64,000 nt of DNA from Ferrovibrio sp. (lineage in GTDB: Bacteria; Pseudomonadota; Alphaproteobacteria; Ferrovibrionales; Ferrovibrionaceae): NCBI RefSeq assembly GCF_017994015.1, contig NZ_JAGOLP010000001.1, forward strand, positions 62,001 through 126,000. Direction: 5' to 3'. This document shows, one piece after another, positions 9,065 to 18,372 of the stretch. Numbering within the stretch: the first letter of the stretch is position 1; each line of letters opens with the position of its first letter. The notes under the pieces were generated by a model. That model was not told the DNA's origin and searched no databases. It was given only the letters and a program-made list of their open reading frames with translations. The position numbers were made by a program, and so were the translations under genes.

Positions 9065-10278
9065 TTCACGTTGAAAGCCGACTTCAGGTCCTTGACCAGA
9101 TCGGTCTTTTCCCATGAGAAGCCGCCATCCTTCTCCGGCTTGCGGCCAAAATGGCCGTAGGCCGCAGTGCGGGCATAGATCGGGCGGTTGAGCTTGAGAT
9201 GCTCGCGGATGCCACGCGGGCTGAGCGACACCAGTTCCTGGAGCACCTTGGAAATCTTGGCCTCGTCAGCCTTGCCGGTGCCGAAGGTGGAAACATAGAC
9301 CGACAGCGGATGCGCCACGCCGATGGCGTAGGAAAGCTGGATCAGGCAGCGCGAAGCCAGGCCGGCAGCCACCACATTCTTGGCCAAATACCGCGCGGCA
9401 TAAGCCGCCGAGCGATCCACCTTGGTCGGGTCCTTGCCGGAGAAAGCACCGCCGCCATGCGGCGCGGCGCCACCGTAAGTATCCACGATGATCTTGCGGC
9501 CGGTCAGGCCGGCATCGCCATCCGGGCCGCCGATGACAAAACGGCCAGTCGGGTTGACGTAGAACTGATCGTCATCGCACATCCAGCCCTTGGGCAGCGC
9601 CTTGAGCACATAGGGACGCACGATCTTCTTGATATCGCCCGATTCCAGTTCACGGCCCTTGGCATCCTTGGCGGCATGCTGGGTCGAAACCACGATGGCG
9701 GTGGCGCCGGTCGGCTTGCCATCCTTATACAGCAGCGTGACCTGGCTCTTGGCATCGGGGCCAAGCAGCGGCTCCTTGCCGGAATGGCGCGCATCGGCCA
9801 TCAGCTTGAGGATGTTATGCGACAGCTGGATCGGCGCCGGCATCAATTCCGGCGTCTCGTCGCAGGCAAAGCCGAACATGATGCCCTGGTCGCCGGCACC
9901 TTCATCCTTGTTGCCGGCGGCATCAACGCCCACCGCGATATCGGCCGACTGGCCATGCAGCAGCACGTCAACCTTGGCGGTCTTCCAATGGAAGCCGTCC
10001 TGCTCGTAGCCGATCTTCTTCACGGCGGCGCGGGCAACATCCTCGATCCGCTTCTTGTTCACCTTGCCCGATTTCGACACCAGGCTGGCGGGACCACGCA
10101 CTTCACCCGCCAGCACAATGCGGTTGGTGGTGGTGAGGGTTTCGCAGGCGACGCGGGCATAGGGGTCTTCGCTCAGGAAGAGGTCCAGCACCGCATCAGA
10201 AATCTGATCGCAAACCTTGTCCGGATGGCCTTCGGAAACCGATTCGCTGGTGAAGAGATAGGAGGATTTACGCGCCAC
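9061..10278 (-). CDS. metK: S-adenosylmethionine synthetase
   Basis: Makes S-adenosylmethionine from methionine and ATP. The 405-residue protein starts with GTG at 10278, preceded by CTGGAG. It carries [14 protein letters not shown] near residues 16-29, the [13 protein letters not shown]-binding hexapeptide region and [16 protein letters not shown], all diagnostic. It is about 20 residues longer than E. coli MetK, as in many alphaproteobacteria. It is coupled to trmB by a 4-bp overlap and follows the XRE gene, a conserved alphaproteobacterial order (lnt-XRE-metK-trmB). The 181-bp upstream gap holds a candidate promoter and a leader hairpin. Confidence 0.97.
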   Translation of the reverse strand: MARKSSYLFTSESVSEGHPDKVCDQISDAVLDLFLSEDPYARVACETLTTTNRIVLAGEVRGPASLVSKSGKVNKKRIEDVARAAVKKIGYEQDGFHWKTAKVDVLLHGQSADIAVGVDAAGNKDEGAGDQGIMFGFACDETPELMPAPIQLSHNILKLMADARHSGKEPLLGPDAKSQVTLLYKDGKPTGATAIVVSTQHAAKDAKGRELESGDIKKIVRPYVLKALPKGWMCDDDQFYVNPTGRFVIGGPDGDAGLTGRKIIVDTYGGAAPHGGGAFSGKDPTKVDRSAAYAARYLAKNVVAAGLASRCLIQLSYAIGVAHPLSVYVSTFGTGKADEAKISKVLQELVSLSPRGIREHLKLNRPIYARTAAYGHFGRKPEKDGGFSWEKTDLVKDLKSAFNVK

Positions 10279-10397
10279 GTCGGTAGTCTCCAGTCGACCG
10301 CGCCAACCCGGTCGGGATTTTTTGTCTCAAGCTGACAGCGCATGGCGCGCGCCGCAGATTCGGCGATTCGGTGTCGCCGGGCGAAAAAAGGCACCGT

Positions 10398-10426
10398 TAT
10401 GTCGCAGAGCCAGCGCGATGGGTCAA
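10398..10426 (-). promoter_or_regulatory. Candidate metK promoter
   Basis: TTGACC (10421-10426) lies 17 bp from GACATA (10398-10403) on the minus strand; the -35 is good, the -10 weak. The resulting leader of about 110 nt contains a CCTTTTTTCG run and a 6-bp stem (cgaccg/cggtcg) just before the ribosome-binding site. I do not recognise a SAM-II or SAM/SAH riboswitch core in it. Confidence 0.35.
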
Positions 10427-10459
10427 GTTAGATCGTTTGAAATCGGGCAATAACGCGCC

Positions 10460-10891
10460 TCAGGCGGCCGGTTCCGGCCCCTGTTCCAGCGCCATCGAGC
10501 GCACCAGATCGAGCACCCGGCGGCGCAGGGCGGTGTTGCGGATAGTCTCGAAAGCCCGCAGCAACTCTATGTTTTCGCGTGTCATCTGGGGTTCCGGGGG
10601 CATCGGCTGGCCCTCGATCTCGGCCGCTGGCGGCTCGGCCAGGCCCGGCACCTGATCAATGCCGGGATGGCCCTCGATGCCTTCAAAAAAATATGCCGGC
10701 GGCACTTTGAGCAGCCGGGCAAACTGGTAAAGCCGGCTGGCGCCGATGCGGTTGGCGCCTTTTTCGTATTTCTGAATCTGCTGGAAAGTGAGGCCGACAA
10801 ACTGCCCCAGCCGCTCCTGACTCATGCCGACATAGGTGCGCCTGACCTTGAGTCGTCCGCCGACGAACACGTCCACTGGATTCTTCGCCAC
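10460..10891 (-). CDS. XRE-family transcriptional regulator (PraR/PhrR type)
   Basis: A 143-residue DNA-binding protein. The helix-turn-helix domain spans about residues 10-68: RLKVRRTYVGMSQERLGQF...LTFQQIQKYEKGANRIGASRLYQFARLLKV, with FFEGI just after. The C-terminal half is Pro/Glu-rich and then helical (ENIELLRAFETIRNTALRRRVLDLVRSM). This matches the alphaproteobacterial regulators next to metK, known as PhrR/PraR in rhizobia, where they affect stress and quorum-sensing or attachment genes. The target here is unknown. An imperfect palindrome 79-107 bp upstream (10970-10998) is a possible own operator. Confidence 0.88.
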   Translation of the reverse strand: MAKNPVDVFVGGRLKVRRTYVGMSQERLGQFVGLTFQQIQKYEKGANRIGASRLYQFARLLKVPPAYFFEGIEGHPGIDQVPGLAEPPAAEIEGQPMPPEPQMTRENIELLRAFETIRNTALRRRVLDLVRSMALEQGPEPAA

Positions 10892-10969
10892 GCCGCCAGC
10901 CCCTCACATGTCGCTCCATCCAGTTGAAGCGACCCCCGCCGCCCTGACCAACTAGATGGTTTCAAATGA

Positions 10970-10998
10970 CATACATTCGTATGGGTTACGTTTGTATG
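10970..10998. promoter_or_regulatory. Inverted repeat upstream of the XRE gene, candidate operator
   Basis: Arms CATACATTCG (10970-10979) and CGTTTGTATG (10989-10998) are inverted copies matching at 8 of 10 positions around a 9-nt spacer. The site lies between lnt and the XRE gene, where an XRE dimer could bind for autoregulation. The intergenic stretch is noticeably more AT-rich than its surroundings. Confidence 0.4.
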
Positions 10999-11046
10999 CT
11001 CGTTGGACGCGCAGGGTCAACCATCCGCATAACGGCTATAGCGAGT

Positions 11047-12606
11047 TCAGCGGTTCAATTTGCGAAACAACCAGGCCAGCAGCAGAAATAGACCGGCCAA
11101 TAAGTGCACCGGCAAATCACCGATACGACTATAGGGCGTGCGTTCCGATAATGGGGCCGGCAATGGCCCTTCAACAAAGCCAACCGCATCAAGGCCAAGC
11201 GCGGCAACAACACGGCCCCAGGGATCAACAATGGCCGAGATGCCATTATTGGCGGCGCGCACCAACGGCACGCCCTGCTCGACACTGCGCATGCGCGCCG
11301 AGGCAAAATGCTGATACGGCCCGCTGGAGCGACCGAACCAGGCATCGTTGGTGACATTGAGCAGCATGGCGGCAGGGGGCGGCTCATGCGCCATCACTTC
11401 GGCCGGAAAAATCGCTTCGTAGCAGATCAAGACGCGGATCAGCGGCAGCTCGCCGGGCAGGATCAGCGGCTCGGCATCGCGGCCCGGCGAGAAATCGACA
11501 CTGCCGACCGCCAGCTTGTCGAGGCCGATATTGCCCAGCAGACCCCGCAGCGGCAGGTATTCGCCAAACGGCACCAGATGCAGCTTGTCATAGCGCGCAT
11601 CAAGGCCGCCTTTTTCATTGATCACAAACAGGCTGTTATAAAGTGTCAGCCGGCCAGCGGGGAATTCACGGCGCGGCGCGCCGGCAAATAGCTGGCCACC
11701 GGGCGGCAGCAGGCTGGCCAGCGCCTTGAGCAATTCCGGATTCTCATCCACCAGATAGGGGATCGCGGTTTCCGGCCAGATCACATGGGTGAACGGCTTC
11801 TGCCCGGGCTGCCGCGTCAGCTCAGCATGCTGGCGCAGATGTTGTTGGCGCAGGTCATCCTGCCATTTCAGGGTCTGCGGGATGCTGGGCTGCACCAGCC
11901 GCAGCCACACATCGGGCATCATCTCGCCCTGCGCGTTATGCAGGCGCCAGGCGCCGCCGCCAATCGACAAGGCCAGCAGCAGCGGCGGGGCAATGGCGAC
12001 CAGCCTGGCCCGATGCGAGGCCGGCAGCAGCATGGGCAATGCCAGTGCCGCCGCAGCCAGCAGTGTCAGCAGGCCCAGTCCATGGCTGCCGATATAGGCC
12101 ACAATCTGCATGGCAGCGGGCGTATCGGCCCAGACATAGCCGATCAGGTTCCACGGAAAACCGGTCAGCACATAACCGCGCAGGGCTTCGCCCAGGGTCC
12201 AGCCGGCCGGCAGCAGCAGCACGCGCCAATAGACCGCATCGCCGCAGATGCGCTGCGCCAGCCAGATGCCGGCGGCGGGAAACACGGCCAGCAAGGCCGG
12301 CAGGCCCAGCACCGGCACCGGCAGCAGCCAGGCAAAGCGCGCCGCATCAACAAAAAACGCGATGCCGATCCAATAGAGCCCGGCAACAAAATAGCCATAG
12401 GCAAAGGCAAAGCCGGGCCAGAAAGCCGCCCAGCCGGTTGCCGCATTACGGCTCAACAGCAGCCATAGCGGCACAACCACAAAAACCAGCGGCCAGGCGT
12501 AAAGCGGCGCCTGTGCCGCTGCCAGCACGGCGCCGAGCAGCCAGACCAGGGCGAGCCGGCGCCAGCCGGCCAGCCCGTCAAACAATACGACCAATTTTGC
12601 GAGCAT
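11047..12606 (-). CDS. lnt: Apolipoprotein N-acyltransferase
   Basis: Inner-membrane enzyme that adds the third acyl chain to the N-terminal cysteine of lipoproteins, using phospholipid as donor. The 519 residues have about six N-terminal membrane helices (to ~215), a periplasmic nitrilase-like domain (~235-490), and a final helix before KLNR. The catalytic Glu-Lys-Cys triad is seen in WPETAIPY (Glu ~279), YDKLHLVPFGEYLP (Lys ~340) and VLICYEAIFP (Cys ~393). It is 5 bp downstream of the CorC-like gene, a conserved pairing (ybeY-ybeX-lnt in E. coli). Confidence 0.95.
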   Translation of the reverse strand: MLAKLVVLFDGLAGWRRLALVWLLGAVLAAAQAPLYAWPLVFVVVPLWLLLSRNAATGWAAFWPGFAFAYGYFVAGLYWIGIAFFVDAARFAWLLPVPVLGLPALLAVFPAAGIWLAQRICGDAVYWRVLLLPAGWTLGEALRGYVLTGFPWNLIGYVWADTPAAMQIVAYIGSHGLGLLTLLAAAALALPMLLPASHRARLVAIAPPLLLALSIGGGAWRLHNAQGEMMPDVWLRLVQPSIPQTLKWQDDLRQQHLRQHAELTRQPGQKPFTHVIWPETAIPYLVDENPELLKALASLLPPGGQLFAGAPRREFPAGRLTLYNSLFVINEKGGLDARYDKLHLVPFGEYLPLRGLLGNIGLDKLAVGSVDFSPGRDAEPLILPGELPLIRVLICYEAIFPAEVMAHEPPPAAMLLNVTNDAWFGRSSGPYQHFASARMRSVEQGVPLVRAANNGISAIVDPWGRVVAALGLDAVGFVEGPLPAPLSERTPYSRIGDLPVHLLAGLFLLLAWLFRKLNR

Positions 12607-12611
12607 GACGC

Positions 12612-13499
12612 TCAGCTGTTATGGCTGGCAGCCGGCAGTTCGGCCACCGGCACACGGATACGGACGCGCTTGACCCGGCGCGGATCAGCATCCACCACTT
12701 CAAAAGCCAGCCCCGACGCATGCTCAACCAGCTCGCCACGCTGCGGCACACGGCCCAATTCAGCCACGATCAGGCCACCCAATGTATCCACCGCTTCATC
12801 CTCTTCCGGATCAATCAGGCGGCGGCCAAAACGCTCTTCCAAATCCTCAATCGGGCAACGGCCCTGGGCGTCGAACAGGCCCGGACCACGCTCCACCAGC
12901 AATGGCCCTTCCACTTCGTCATGCTCGTCGTCGATCTCGCCGACAATCTGCTCGACCAGATCTTCAATCGTCACCAGGCCATCAATGCCGCCATATTCAT
13001 CCACCACCACGGCCATATGGGTGCGTGTGCTGCGCATCTCACGCAGCAGGTCGAGCACAATCTTGGACGGCGGCACCACCAGCACGCGGCGCAGAATCTT
13101 GGCCAGCGAGAAATCCTCGCGCCCGGCCAGATACGGCATCACATCCTTGATATGCACCATGCCGATGACATCATCGAGGGTTTCGCGATAGACCGGCAGG
13201 CGCGAATGCTCGGCTTCGATCAGCACGCGCACCAACTGGTCAAAAGCAATATCCTCGGCCACGGCAATGATATCGGCACGCGGCACACGGATTTCGCCCA
13301 CCCGCAGATCGCCGATATCCAACACATTGCGCAACAAGGCGCGCTCGGCCGAGCCGGTCGGCCCCTCGGATTCGGGATGCTCCTGTAGCAACTCCTCGAT
13401 ACTCTCGCGCAGCGTCTCCTCGCTGTCGCGGCCGCGCAACACCTGCAACAGCCTGGTCCAGAAGCCAGTACTGCCGGCCTCGGGGCGATTCTCACTCAT
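12612..13499 (-). CDS. CorC/YbeX-like CBS-domain protein
   Basis: Soluble 295-residue member of the CorC/TlyC (HlyC) family. A CBS pair spans about residues 65-190 (VLIEAEHSRLPVYRETLDDVIGMVHIKDV... then HMAVVVDEYGGIDGLVTIEDLVEQIVGEI), followed by the CorC_HlyC domain (~205-285) with GLFDAQGRCPIEDLEERFG and DTLGGLI. There is no DUF21 membrane domain, so it is the YbeX/CorC type. E. coli YbeX is linked to ribosome metabolism and magnesium/cobalt efflux. It overlaps ybeY by 4 bp and precedes lnt, supporting the YbeX assignment. Confidence 0.9.
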   Translation of the reverse strand: MSENRPEAGSTGFWTRLLQVLRGRDSEETLRESIEELLQEHPESEGPTGSAERALLRNVLDIGDLRVGEIRVPRADIIAVAEDIAFDQLVRVLIEAEHSRLPVYRETLDDVIGMVHIKDVMPYLAGREDFSLAKILRRVLVVPPSKIVLDLLREMRSTRTHMAVVVDEYGGIDGLVTIEDLVEQIVGEIDDEHDEVEGPLLVERGPGLFDAQGRCPIEDLEERFGRRLIDPEEDEAVDTLGGLIVAELGRVPQRGELVEHASGLAFEVVDADPRRVKRVRIRVPVAELPAASHNS

Positions 13500-14059
13500 C
13501 GTAGTTTCCTTGCCGGCGATTTTGTCCGGGCTTTGGTTTTGGTTTTAATGGTTCCGGCATAGGGATCGGCAATCTTCAGCCCGGCCAGGATTTCCACTTC
13601 CAGCGGCTCCATCGCCATCGCCTGTTCCTTGCTCTCGTGATCATAGCCGAGCAGATGCAGCGTGCCATGCACCACCAGATGCGTCACATGATCGGCTAAT
13701 GACTTACCCTGGTCCCTGGCTTCAATGGCGCAGATTTCCAAGCCCAAGGCCACATCGCCGAGATAGTCCGGCGGCGCGGCGGGATCAATCGCCGCCTCGG
13801 CCGGGAAGGACAGCACATTGGTCGGCTTCGGCTTGCCGCGCCAGGCACCGTTCAACTGCCGCATCTCGGCATCATTGGTCAGCAGCAATGCCAGGCCGGT
13901 GCTGCCTTGCGGTACTTCGCGCCGCAGGGCTGCCCGGCAGGCACGCCGCACCAGGGCGGCAACACCCGGCAAAGCCTGGCGCCAGGCCGGATCGGCAATG
14001 CGCAGGTCAATGGCGAAGCGGCTGCTGCCGGCGCCGGTTTTACGGGATGTAACGGGCAT
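13496..14059 (-). CDS. ybeY: Endoribonuclease YbeY
   Basis: Metal-dependent RNase for 16S rRNA 3'-end maturation and ribosome quality control. The zinc motif HGTLHLLGYDHE (H-G-x-L-H-L-x-G-Y-D-H) is complete, preceded by the conserved TNVLSFP and YLGDVAL segments. I start at the ATG at 14059 (187 residues); a TTG nine codons upstream at 14086 is the alternative and neither has an ideally spaced ribosome-binding site. The C-terminal tail is unusually Lys/Thr-rich (TIKTKTKARTKSPARKLR), a basic extension that may help RNA binding. It lies between phoH and the CorC-like gene, the standard order. Confidence 0.93.
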   Translation of the reverse strand: MPVTSRKTGAGSSRFAIDLRIADPAWRQALPGVAALVRRACRAALRREVPQGSTGLALLLTNDAEMRQLNGAWRGKPKPTNVLSFPAEAAIDPAAPPDYLGDVALGLEICAIEARDQGKSLADHVTHLVVHGTLHLLGYDHESKEQAMAMEPLEVEILAGLKIADPYAGTIKTKTKARTKSPARKLR

Positions 14060-14098
14060 TCCTCTGCTCTGTTGACTGCACTTCAATCGATTTGTGGT

Positions 14099-15295
14099 TC
14101 AGCGGCTGCGCCGGCCAGCGGCATCCGGTCGCGCCAGGCCCAGATCCTGCTCACGCTGGGCATAGGCGCGCACCACCTTGGTGACCAGCGGATGACGCAC
14201 CACATCCTGATCGGAAAAGCGCACGAAGGAAATTCCCTCGATCCCTTCCAGGATATCCAGTGCATCACGCAGGCCGGAAGGCACGCCGAGCGGCAGGTCG
14301 ATCTGCGACAGATCGCCGGTGACGGCAAGGCGCGAATTCTCGCCCAGGCGGGTGAGCAGCATCTTCATCTGCACCGGCGAGGTATTCTGCGCCTCGTCCA
14401 GAATCACATAGGCATTGGCCAGCGTGCGGCCGCGCATGAAGGCGAGTGGCGCCACTTCGATCTCGCCGCTGGCGAGGCCCTTTTCCACCCGGTCGGGCGG
14501 CAGCATGTCGTAAAGCGCATCGTAAAGCGGGCGCAGATAGGGATCGATCTTCTCGCGCATGTCGCCGGGCAGGAAGCCGAGCCGTTCACCGGCTTCTACG
14601 GCGGGGCGCGACAGGATGATGCGGTCAACCCGGCCATCCAGCAGCATCTGCACCGCCACCGCCACCGCCATATAGGTCTTGCCGGTGCCGGCCGGGCCAA
14701 GGCCAAAAACCAGTTCATGGCGCAGCAATTCGGCGATGTAGCGCGCCTGGGTGGGTGAACGCGGCAGGATGATGCGTTTTTTGGTGCGGATCGCACCTTC
14801 CGGCAGCCGGCTTTCCGTATTGGCCGCAGCGCGCTCGGCAGCGCGTTCGGCAGCTTCGCGGGCCGCGCGTGTGGATGGCACGGCCTGGGTGACAACGGAC
14901 TTTCCAACTGCCTGCATTTCGCCTCCGGTTTTGTTGAACTCCTGCTGCGACACATCACTGGAATTATTTGGACTGGAAGTGTTTGGGCTGGCATTGGCGG
15001 CGTCCGCGATGCGGCCCCGCGCCATGCGGATGGCGCCTTCCACATCGCCCATCTCGATCAGCGCGCCATGTTCAAGCCGGCTATACAGCCCGGTCAGCAC
15101 GGCTCGGGCGGCATCGCGGGCATCCTGCGGGCCATTGATGGCAACGCGGTTGCCGCGTGTGGAAACCTGCACACCGAGCTGCTGCTCAATCCGCGCCAGA
15201 TGGCGGTCATGCTCGCCGAACAGCGATGCCAGCAGCCGGTTATCGGCGAAATCGAGCACCGTATGCGTATTGGCTGGGTTTGGCGGCGCATTCAT
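14099..15295 (-). CDS. PhoH-like ATPase (YbeZ)
   Basis: P-loop ATPase, partner of YbeY in RNA metabolism. I chose the ATG at 15295 (398 residues), since MNAPPNPANTHTVLDFADN begins the family's N-terminal domain and leaves 55 bp to miaB. The N-terminal ~120 residues contain a KH-like region (QLGVQVSTRGNRVAINGP). A Ser/Asn-rich linker follows, then the PhoH ATPase domain with Walker A GLGPAGTGKTYMA near 196-208, RPAVEAGERLGFLPGD and Walker B AYVILDEAQN. The arrangement miaB-phoH-ybeY-corC-lnt is conserved widely in proteobacteria. Confidence 0.93.
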   Translation of the reverse strand: MNAPPNPANTHTVLDFADNRLLASLFGEHDRHLARIEQQLGVQVSTRGNRVAINGPQDARDAARAVLTGLYSRLEHGALIEMGDVEGAIRMARGRIADAANASPNTSSPNNSSDVSQQEFNKTGGEMQAVGKSVVTQAVPSTRAAREAAERAAERAAANTESRLPEGAIRTKKRIILPRSPTQARYIAELLRHELVFGLGPAGTGKTYMAVAVAVQMLLDGRVDRIILSRPAVEAGERLGFLPGDMREKIDPYLRPLYDALYDMLPPDRVEKGLASGEIEVAPLAFMRGRTLANAYVILDEAQNTSPVQMKMLLTRLGENSRLAVTGDLSQIDLPLGVPSGLRDALDILEGIEGISFVRFSDQDVVRHPLVTKVVRAYAQREQDLGLARPDAAGRRSR

Positions 15296-15350
15296 CGGCT
15301 GCCCCCGAATGGCAAACTGGGCTGGATTGGGCTGCGCCTGCGCCGCGCCG

Positions 15351-16739
15351 TCATGCCGCCTCAAGCCCTGGCGTCGCCAGGGTGCTGAGCGAATTGAGAT
15401 AGCCGGCGACAATTGCCACATCCAGCATGTCGCCGATGCGGGCTTCAGGCGCCTCAACCACCACCGACTGCATATAGGGGCTGCGGCCCAGCAACTGGCC
15501 CGGCCTTTTGCCGACACGATCCAGCAGCACCTGCATGCGGCGGCCGGCCATCGCGGCATTGTAGGCCAGCTGCTGCTCGCGCAGCAGCGTCTGCAAAACC
15601 GCCAGCCGCTCGTCCTTCACGGCTTCCGGCACCTGATTGGGCAAGGCCGCTGCCGGCGTGCCGGGCCGGGCGGAATATTTGAAACTGTAGGCCTGGGCAA
15701 AGCCGGTCTCGCGCACCAATTGCAGCGTGGCCTCAAAATCCTTGTCGCTTTCGCCCGGAAAGCCGACGATGAAATCACTCGACAGCGCAATATCCGAGCG
15801 CGCCGCGCGCAGCCGCGCCAGGATATCCCGGTACAGCGCAACATCATGGCCGCGATTCATTGCCTTCAGGATGGCATCCGAACCCGATTGCACCGGCAGA
15901 TGCAGGAACGGCATCAGGTTGGGCAGATCCCGATGCGCCGCGATCAGGGCGTCATCCATCTCGCGTGGATGCGAGGTTGTGTAACGCCAGCGCGGGCTAT
16001 CGGCCCGGCCGCCAAGGCGCCGCTCCAGTTCAGTCAGCAGGCCGGCCAGCGACCAGACGCGGCCGGCGGCATCCTCGCCGTGATAGGCATTCACATTCTG
16101 GCCCAGCAGCACAATTTCGCGCGCGCCGGCCAGCACCAGCCGTTCGGCTTCGGCCAGGATGGCTTCCGGCCCGCGCGAATATTCGGCGCCGCGGGTATAG
16201 GGCACCACGCAGAAGGTGCAGAATTTATCGCAGCCTTCCTGGATTGCCAGGAAAGCCACCGGGCCGGGCGGCGTGGCCAGGGCTTCGGGCAGATGATCGA
16301 ATTTTGATTCAGGCGGGAATTCGGTATCCAGCACGCCCAGTTTGGGCGCCTTCGCCCCGGCGCTCTGCTTGCGGGCGCGCTGGCGCTCGGCCTGGGCAAG
16401 CAATTCCGGCAGCCGATGATAGGCCTGCGGCCCCACCACCATATCGACAAACGGCGCCCGGTTGAGGATTTCGGCGCCTTCGGCCTGGGCGACGCAGCCG
16501 GCCACCGCGATGGTCAGGTCAGCGCCGGCTTCCTTGCGCTTGCGCCAATGGCCCAGTTCGGAAAAGACCTTTTCGGCGGCTTTCTCACGGATATGGCAGG
16601 TATTGAGGATCACCATATCGGCATCCTCGGGCGAATCGGTCTTGGCGTATCCGAGCGGTGCCAGCACGTCCGCCATGCGGGCGGAATCGTACACATTCAT
16701 CTGGCAACCATATGTTTTAATGTAGAGTTTTCTGGCCAA
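15351..16739 (-). CDS. miaB: tRNA-2-methylthio-N6-dimethylallyladenosine synthase MiaB
   Basis: Radical-SAM methylthiotransferase that converts i6A37 to ms2i6A37 in tRNA. The N-terminal domain holds the three auxiliary-cluster cysteines Cys12 (KTYGCQMN), Cys48 ([10 protein letters not shown]) and Cys82 (AGCVAQAEG); the radical-SAM triad is in [15 protein letters not shown] near residues 170-177, and a C-terminal TRAM domain ends the 462-residue protein. Translation seems to begin at TTG (16739), because the first in-frame ATG would delete Cys12. A 145-bp gap separates it from plsC. Confidence 0.96.
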   Translation of the reverse strand: MARKLYIKTYGCQMNVYDSARMADVLAPLGYAKTDSPEDADMVILNTCHIREKAAEKVFSELGHWRKRKEAGADLTIAVAGCVAQAEGAEILNRAPFVDMVVGPQAYHRLPELLAQAERQRARKQSAGAKAPKLGVLDTEFPPESKFDHLPEALATPPGPVAFLAIQEGCDKFCTFCVVPYTRGAEYSRGPEAILAEAERLVLAGAREIVLLGQNVNAYHGEDAAGRVWSLAGLLTELERRLGGRADSPRWRYTTSHPREMDDALIAAHRDLPNLMPFLHLPVQSGSDAILKAMNRGHDVALYRDILARLRAARSDIALSSDFIVGFPGESDKDFEATLQLVRETGFAQAYSFKYSARPGTPAAALPNQVPEAVKDERLAVLQTLLREQQLAYNAAMAGRRMQVLLDRVGKRPGQLLGRSPYMQSVVVEAPEARIGDMLDVAIVAGYLNSLSTLATPGLEAA

Positions 16740-16750
16740 GTGCTTCGATG

Positions 16751-16773
16751 AGCCGGGCTTAGATCACCCGGCT
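16751..16773. repeat. Inverted repeat in the miaB upstream gap
   Basis: Perfect 7-bp arms AGCCGGG (16751-16757) and CCCGGCT (16767-16773) flank a 9-nt loop, 12 bp upstream of miaB. No T-run follows on the minus strand, so a terminator for plsC is doubtful; it may be leader structure. The rest of the 145-bp gap has no feature I can assign. Confidence 0.35.
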
Positions 16774-16884
16774 GGGACTCCCCAAAGGGTTGAAACTGAT
16801 CAACAGACTAGCACCGGCCCCGGCAAGGTCAAGCGATCAAGCGGGCTAGGCCGGAATGTCATAGATAATTCAAAAGCTTATTTT

Positions 16885-17763
16885 TTAGCGCAGCGCAACG
16901 GCGGTGCCGGCGTCATCACCGGCGGCATCTTCCACCGCCGGCTCCTCGATCGGCTGGAGCTGGGATTTTGGCAGGCTGCGCGGCCCCGGCTCGCGCCCGG
17001 CATTGATATCCGACAGGCCCTCGATCACCACCTGATGGCAGAAGGCGGCCATTTCCTTACGCGATTTGAAATCGCTGATGCTGACCGGCTTGTGGAATTC
17101 GATCACCGCCTCACACGGCCCGGCCTTGAGGAAGCGCCACAGATGCGGCAGCAGATCCTCGTCGCCTACCCAGGCAAAAAGCTGCATCCAGCGCCGCCCC
17201 ACCGGCATGTGGTTGAGGCGCGCATAACCCAGGCTGACCGGCTGCACCATCAGCGGCTGGCCACGCACCGGCTGTTCGGCCAGGGCGAAGAAGGCCGATT
17301 TGAACGGCAGGATGCGCAGGCCATCCGACGAGGTGCCTTCCGGGAACAGGATCAGGCTGTCGCCGGCCTGTAGCCGATCAAACATCTCGTCGCGATGCTG
17401 GGCGGTTTTCTGGCGCGCATTCCGTTCCACAAACACGGTGCGTTGCAGCCGCGCCAGCAGGCCGAAAAACGGCCAGCCATCCACCTCCTTCTTGGCCACA
17501 AAACTGACCGGCACCACGGTGGACAACACCACGATATCGAGCCAGGAGATGTGGTTGCAGACAAACAGCACCGGGCCGCCAACATGTGGCCGGCCTTCCA
17601 CCCGCACCTGGGCGCGGATCAGCCAGGCCAGGCTACGGTGATAGATCAGCGGCAGCAGGCGCTGGAACGGATGGTTGAAACGCACCAGCAGGTATTGCAG
17701 CGGGATCAGCGGCAATGTCCAGCACAGGAACAGCAGCAATGTGATATAGGCGCGCAGGGCCAT
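16885..17763 (-). CDS. plsC: 1-acyl-sn-glycerol-3-phosphate acyltransferase (PlsC-like)
   Basis: Membrane-associated acyltransferase that makes phosphatidic acid from lysophosphatidic acid. An N-terminal hydrophobic anchor covers residues ~5-28. Motif I is NHISWLD (70-76), with the catalytic His71 and Asp76; motif III is FPEGTSS (140-146); the VQPVSLGY segment is motif IV. The C-terminal ~35 residues are acidic and not conserved. It is the usual gene between fur and miaB in alphaproteobacteria. Some homologues act on other lysolipids (ornithine lipid OlsA), so exact substrate is inferred. Confidence 0.88.
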   Translation of the reverse strand: MALRAYITLLLFLCWTLPLIPLQYLLVRFNHPFQRLLPLIYHRSLAWLIRAQVRVEGRPHVGGPVLFVCNHISWLDIVVLSTVVPVSFVAKKEVDGWPFFGLLARLQRTVFVERNARQKTAQHRDEMFDRLQAGDSLILFPEGTSSDGLRILPFKSAFFALAEQPVRGQPLMVQPVSLGYARLNHMPVGRRWMQLFAWVGDEDLLPHLWRFLKAGPCEAVIEFHKPVSISDFKSRKEMAAFCHQVVIEGLSDINAGREPGPRSLPKSQLQPIEEPAVEDAAGDDAGTAVALR

Positions 17764-17844
17764 GCAGCAGCTTCAAACGAAAGGGCTTCGGAATAGATTG
17801 GGCGGCGCACGGCAATTGCCGCGCCCGCCTGAAGTGCAACCAGC

Positions 17845-18282
17845 CTACTTGCGACCGGCCTTGTCGGCATCGCCGCCTTCCAGCGGCACACCGTAAAGTT
17901 CCAGGCGATGATCCACCAGGCGATAACCAAGCTTGGCGGCGATTTTTTCCTGCAAGGCTTCAAGTTCAGGATCGTTGAACTCGATGATATTGCCGGTGCG
18001 GGTATCGATCAGATGATCGTGATGCGCTTCCGGCATCTCCTCGTAGCGCGCCCGGCCATCGCCGAAATCGAGCCGGCTGAGGATGTCCGCCTCCTCGAAC
18101 AGGCGCACCGTGCGATACACGGTGGCAATCGAGATGCGCGGGTCGATGGCATGGCTGCGGCGATGCAACTCCTCCACATCCGGATGATCGGAGGATTGGC
18201 TGAGCACGCGGGCAATCACCCGGCGCTGCTCGGTCATGCGCATGCCCTTCGACATGCACAATTGCTCCAGTCGGCTGGTCAT
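17845..18282 (-). CDS. fur: Fur-family metalloregulator
   Basis: Ferric uptake regulator family protein. I start at the ATG at 18282 (145 residues), which has GGAG about 9 nt upstream; a GTG at 18294 would add four residues. The winged-helix domain (1-~82) is followed by a dimerisation domain with His87-His90 (AHHDHLIDTRTG), Glu81 and Glu101 as likely metal ligands. There is no C-terminal CxxC structural zinc site, as in alphaproteobacterial Fur/Mur. In several alphaproteobacteria this protein senses manganese (Mur) while Irr governs iron, so the sensed metal is open. Confidence 0.9.
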   Translation of the reverse strand: MTSRLEQLCMSKGMRMTEQRRVIARVLSQSSDHPDVEELHRRSHAIDPRISIATVYRTVRLFEEADILSRLDFGDGRARYEEMPEAHHDHLIDTRTGNIIEFNDPELEALQEKIAAKLGYRLVDHRLELYGVPLEGGDADKAGRK

Positions 18283-18372
18283 GCCGTGATCCACTCCCTG
18301 CTAGTGGGGCGCCGGCCAAGCCAAGCGCCCATTAGCCTCACTGGCTGCCGCGACGGAGCAGCCCGCTAGAAC

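Noticed and set aside
7682-10278. Cobalamin riboswitch for the CbtA-like gene
   Set aside because: No B12-box or CCCGCAACTGTGA-like core lies upstream of it; the only such element in the window is at 58155-58315.
10279-10440. SAM riboswitch upstream of metK
   Set aside because: I could not find the SAM-II pseudoknot core or the SAM/SAH core; only generic short stems are present. A covariance-model search would settle it.
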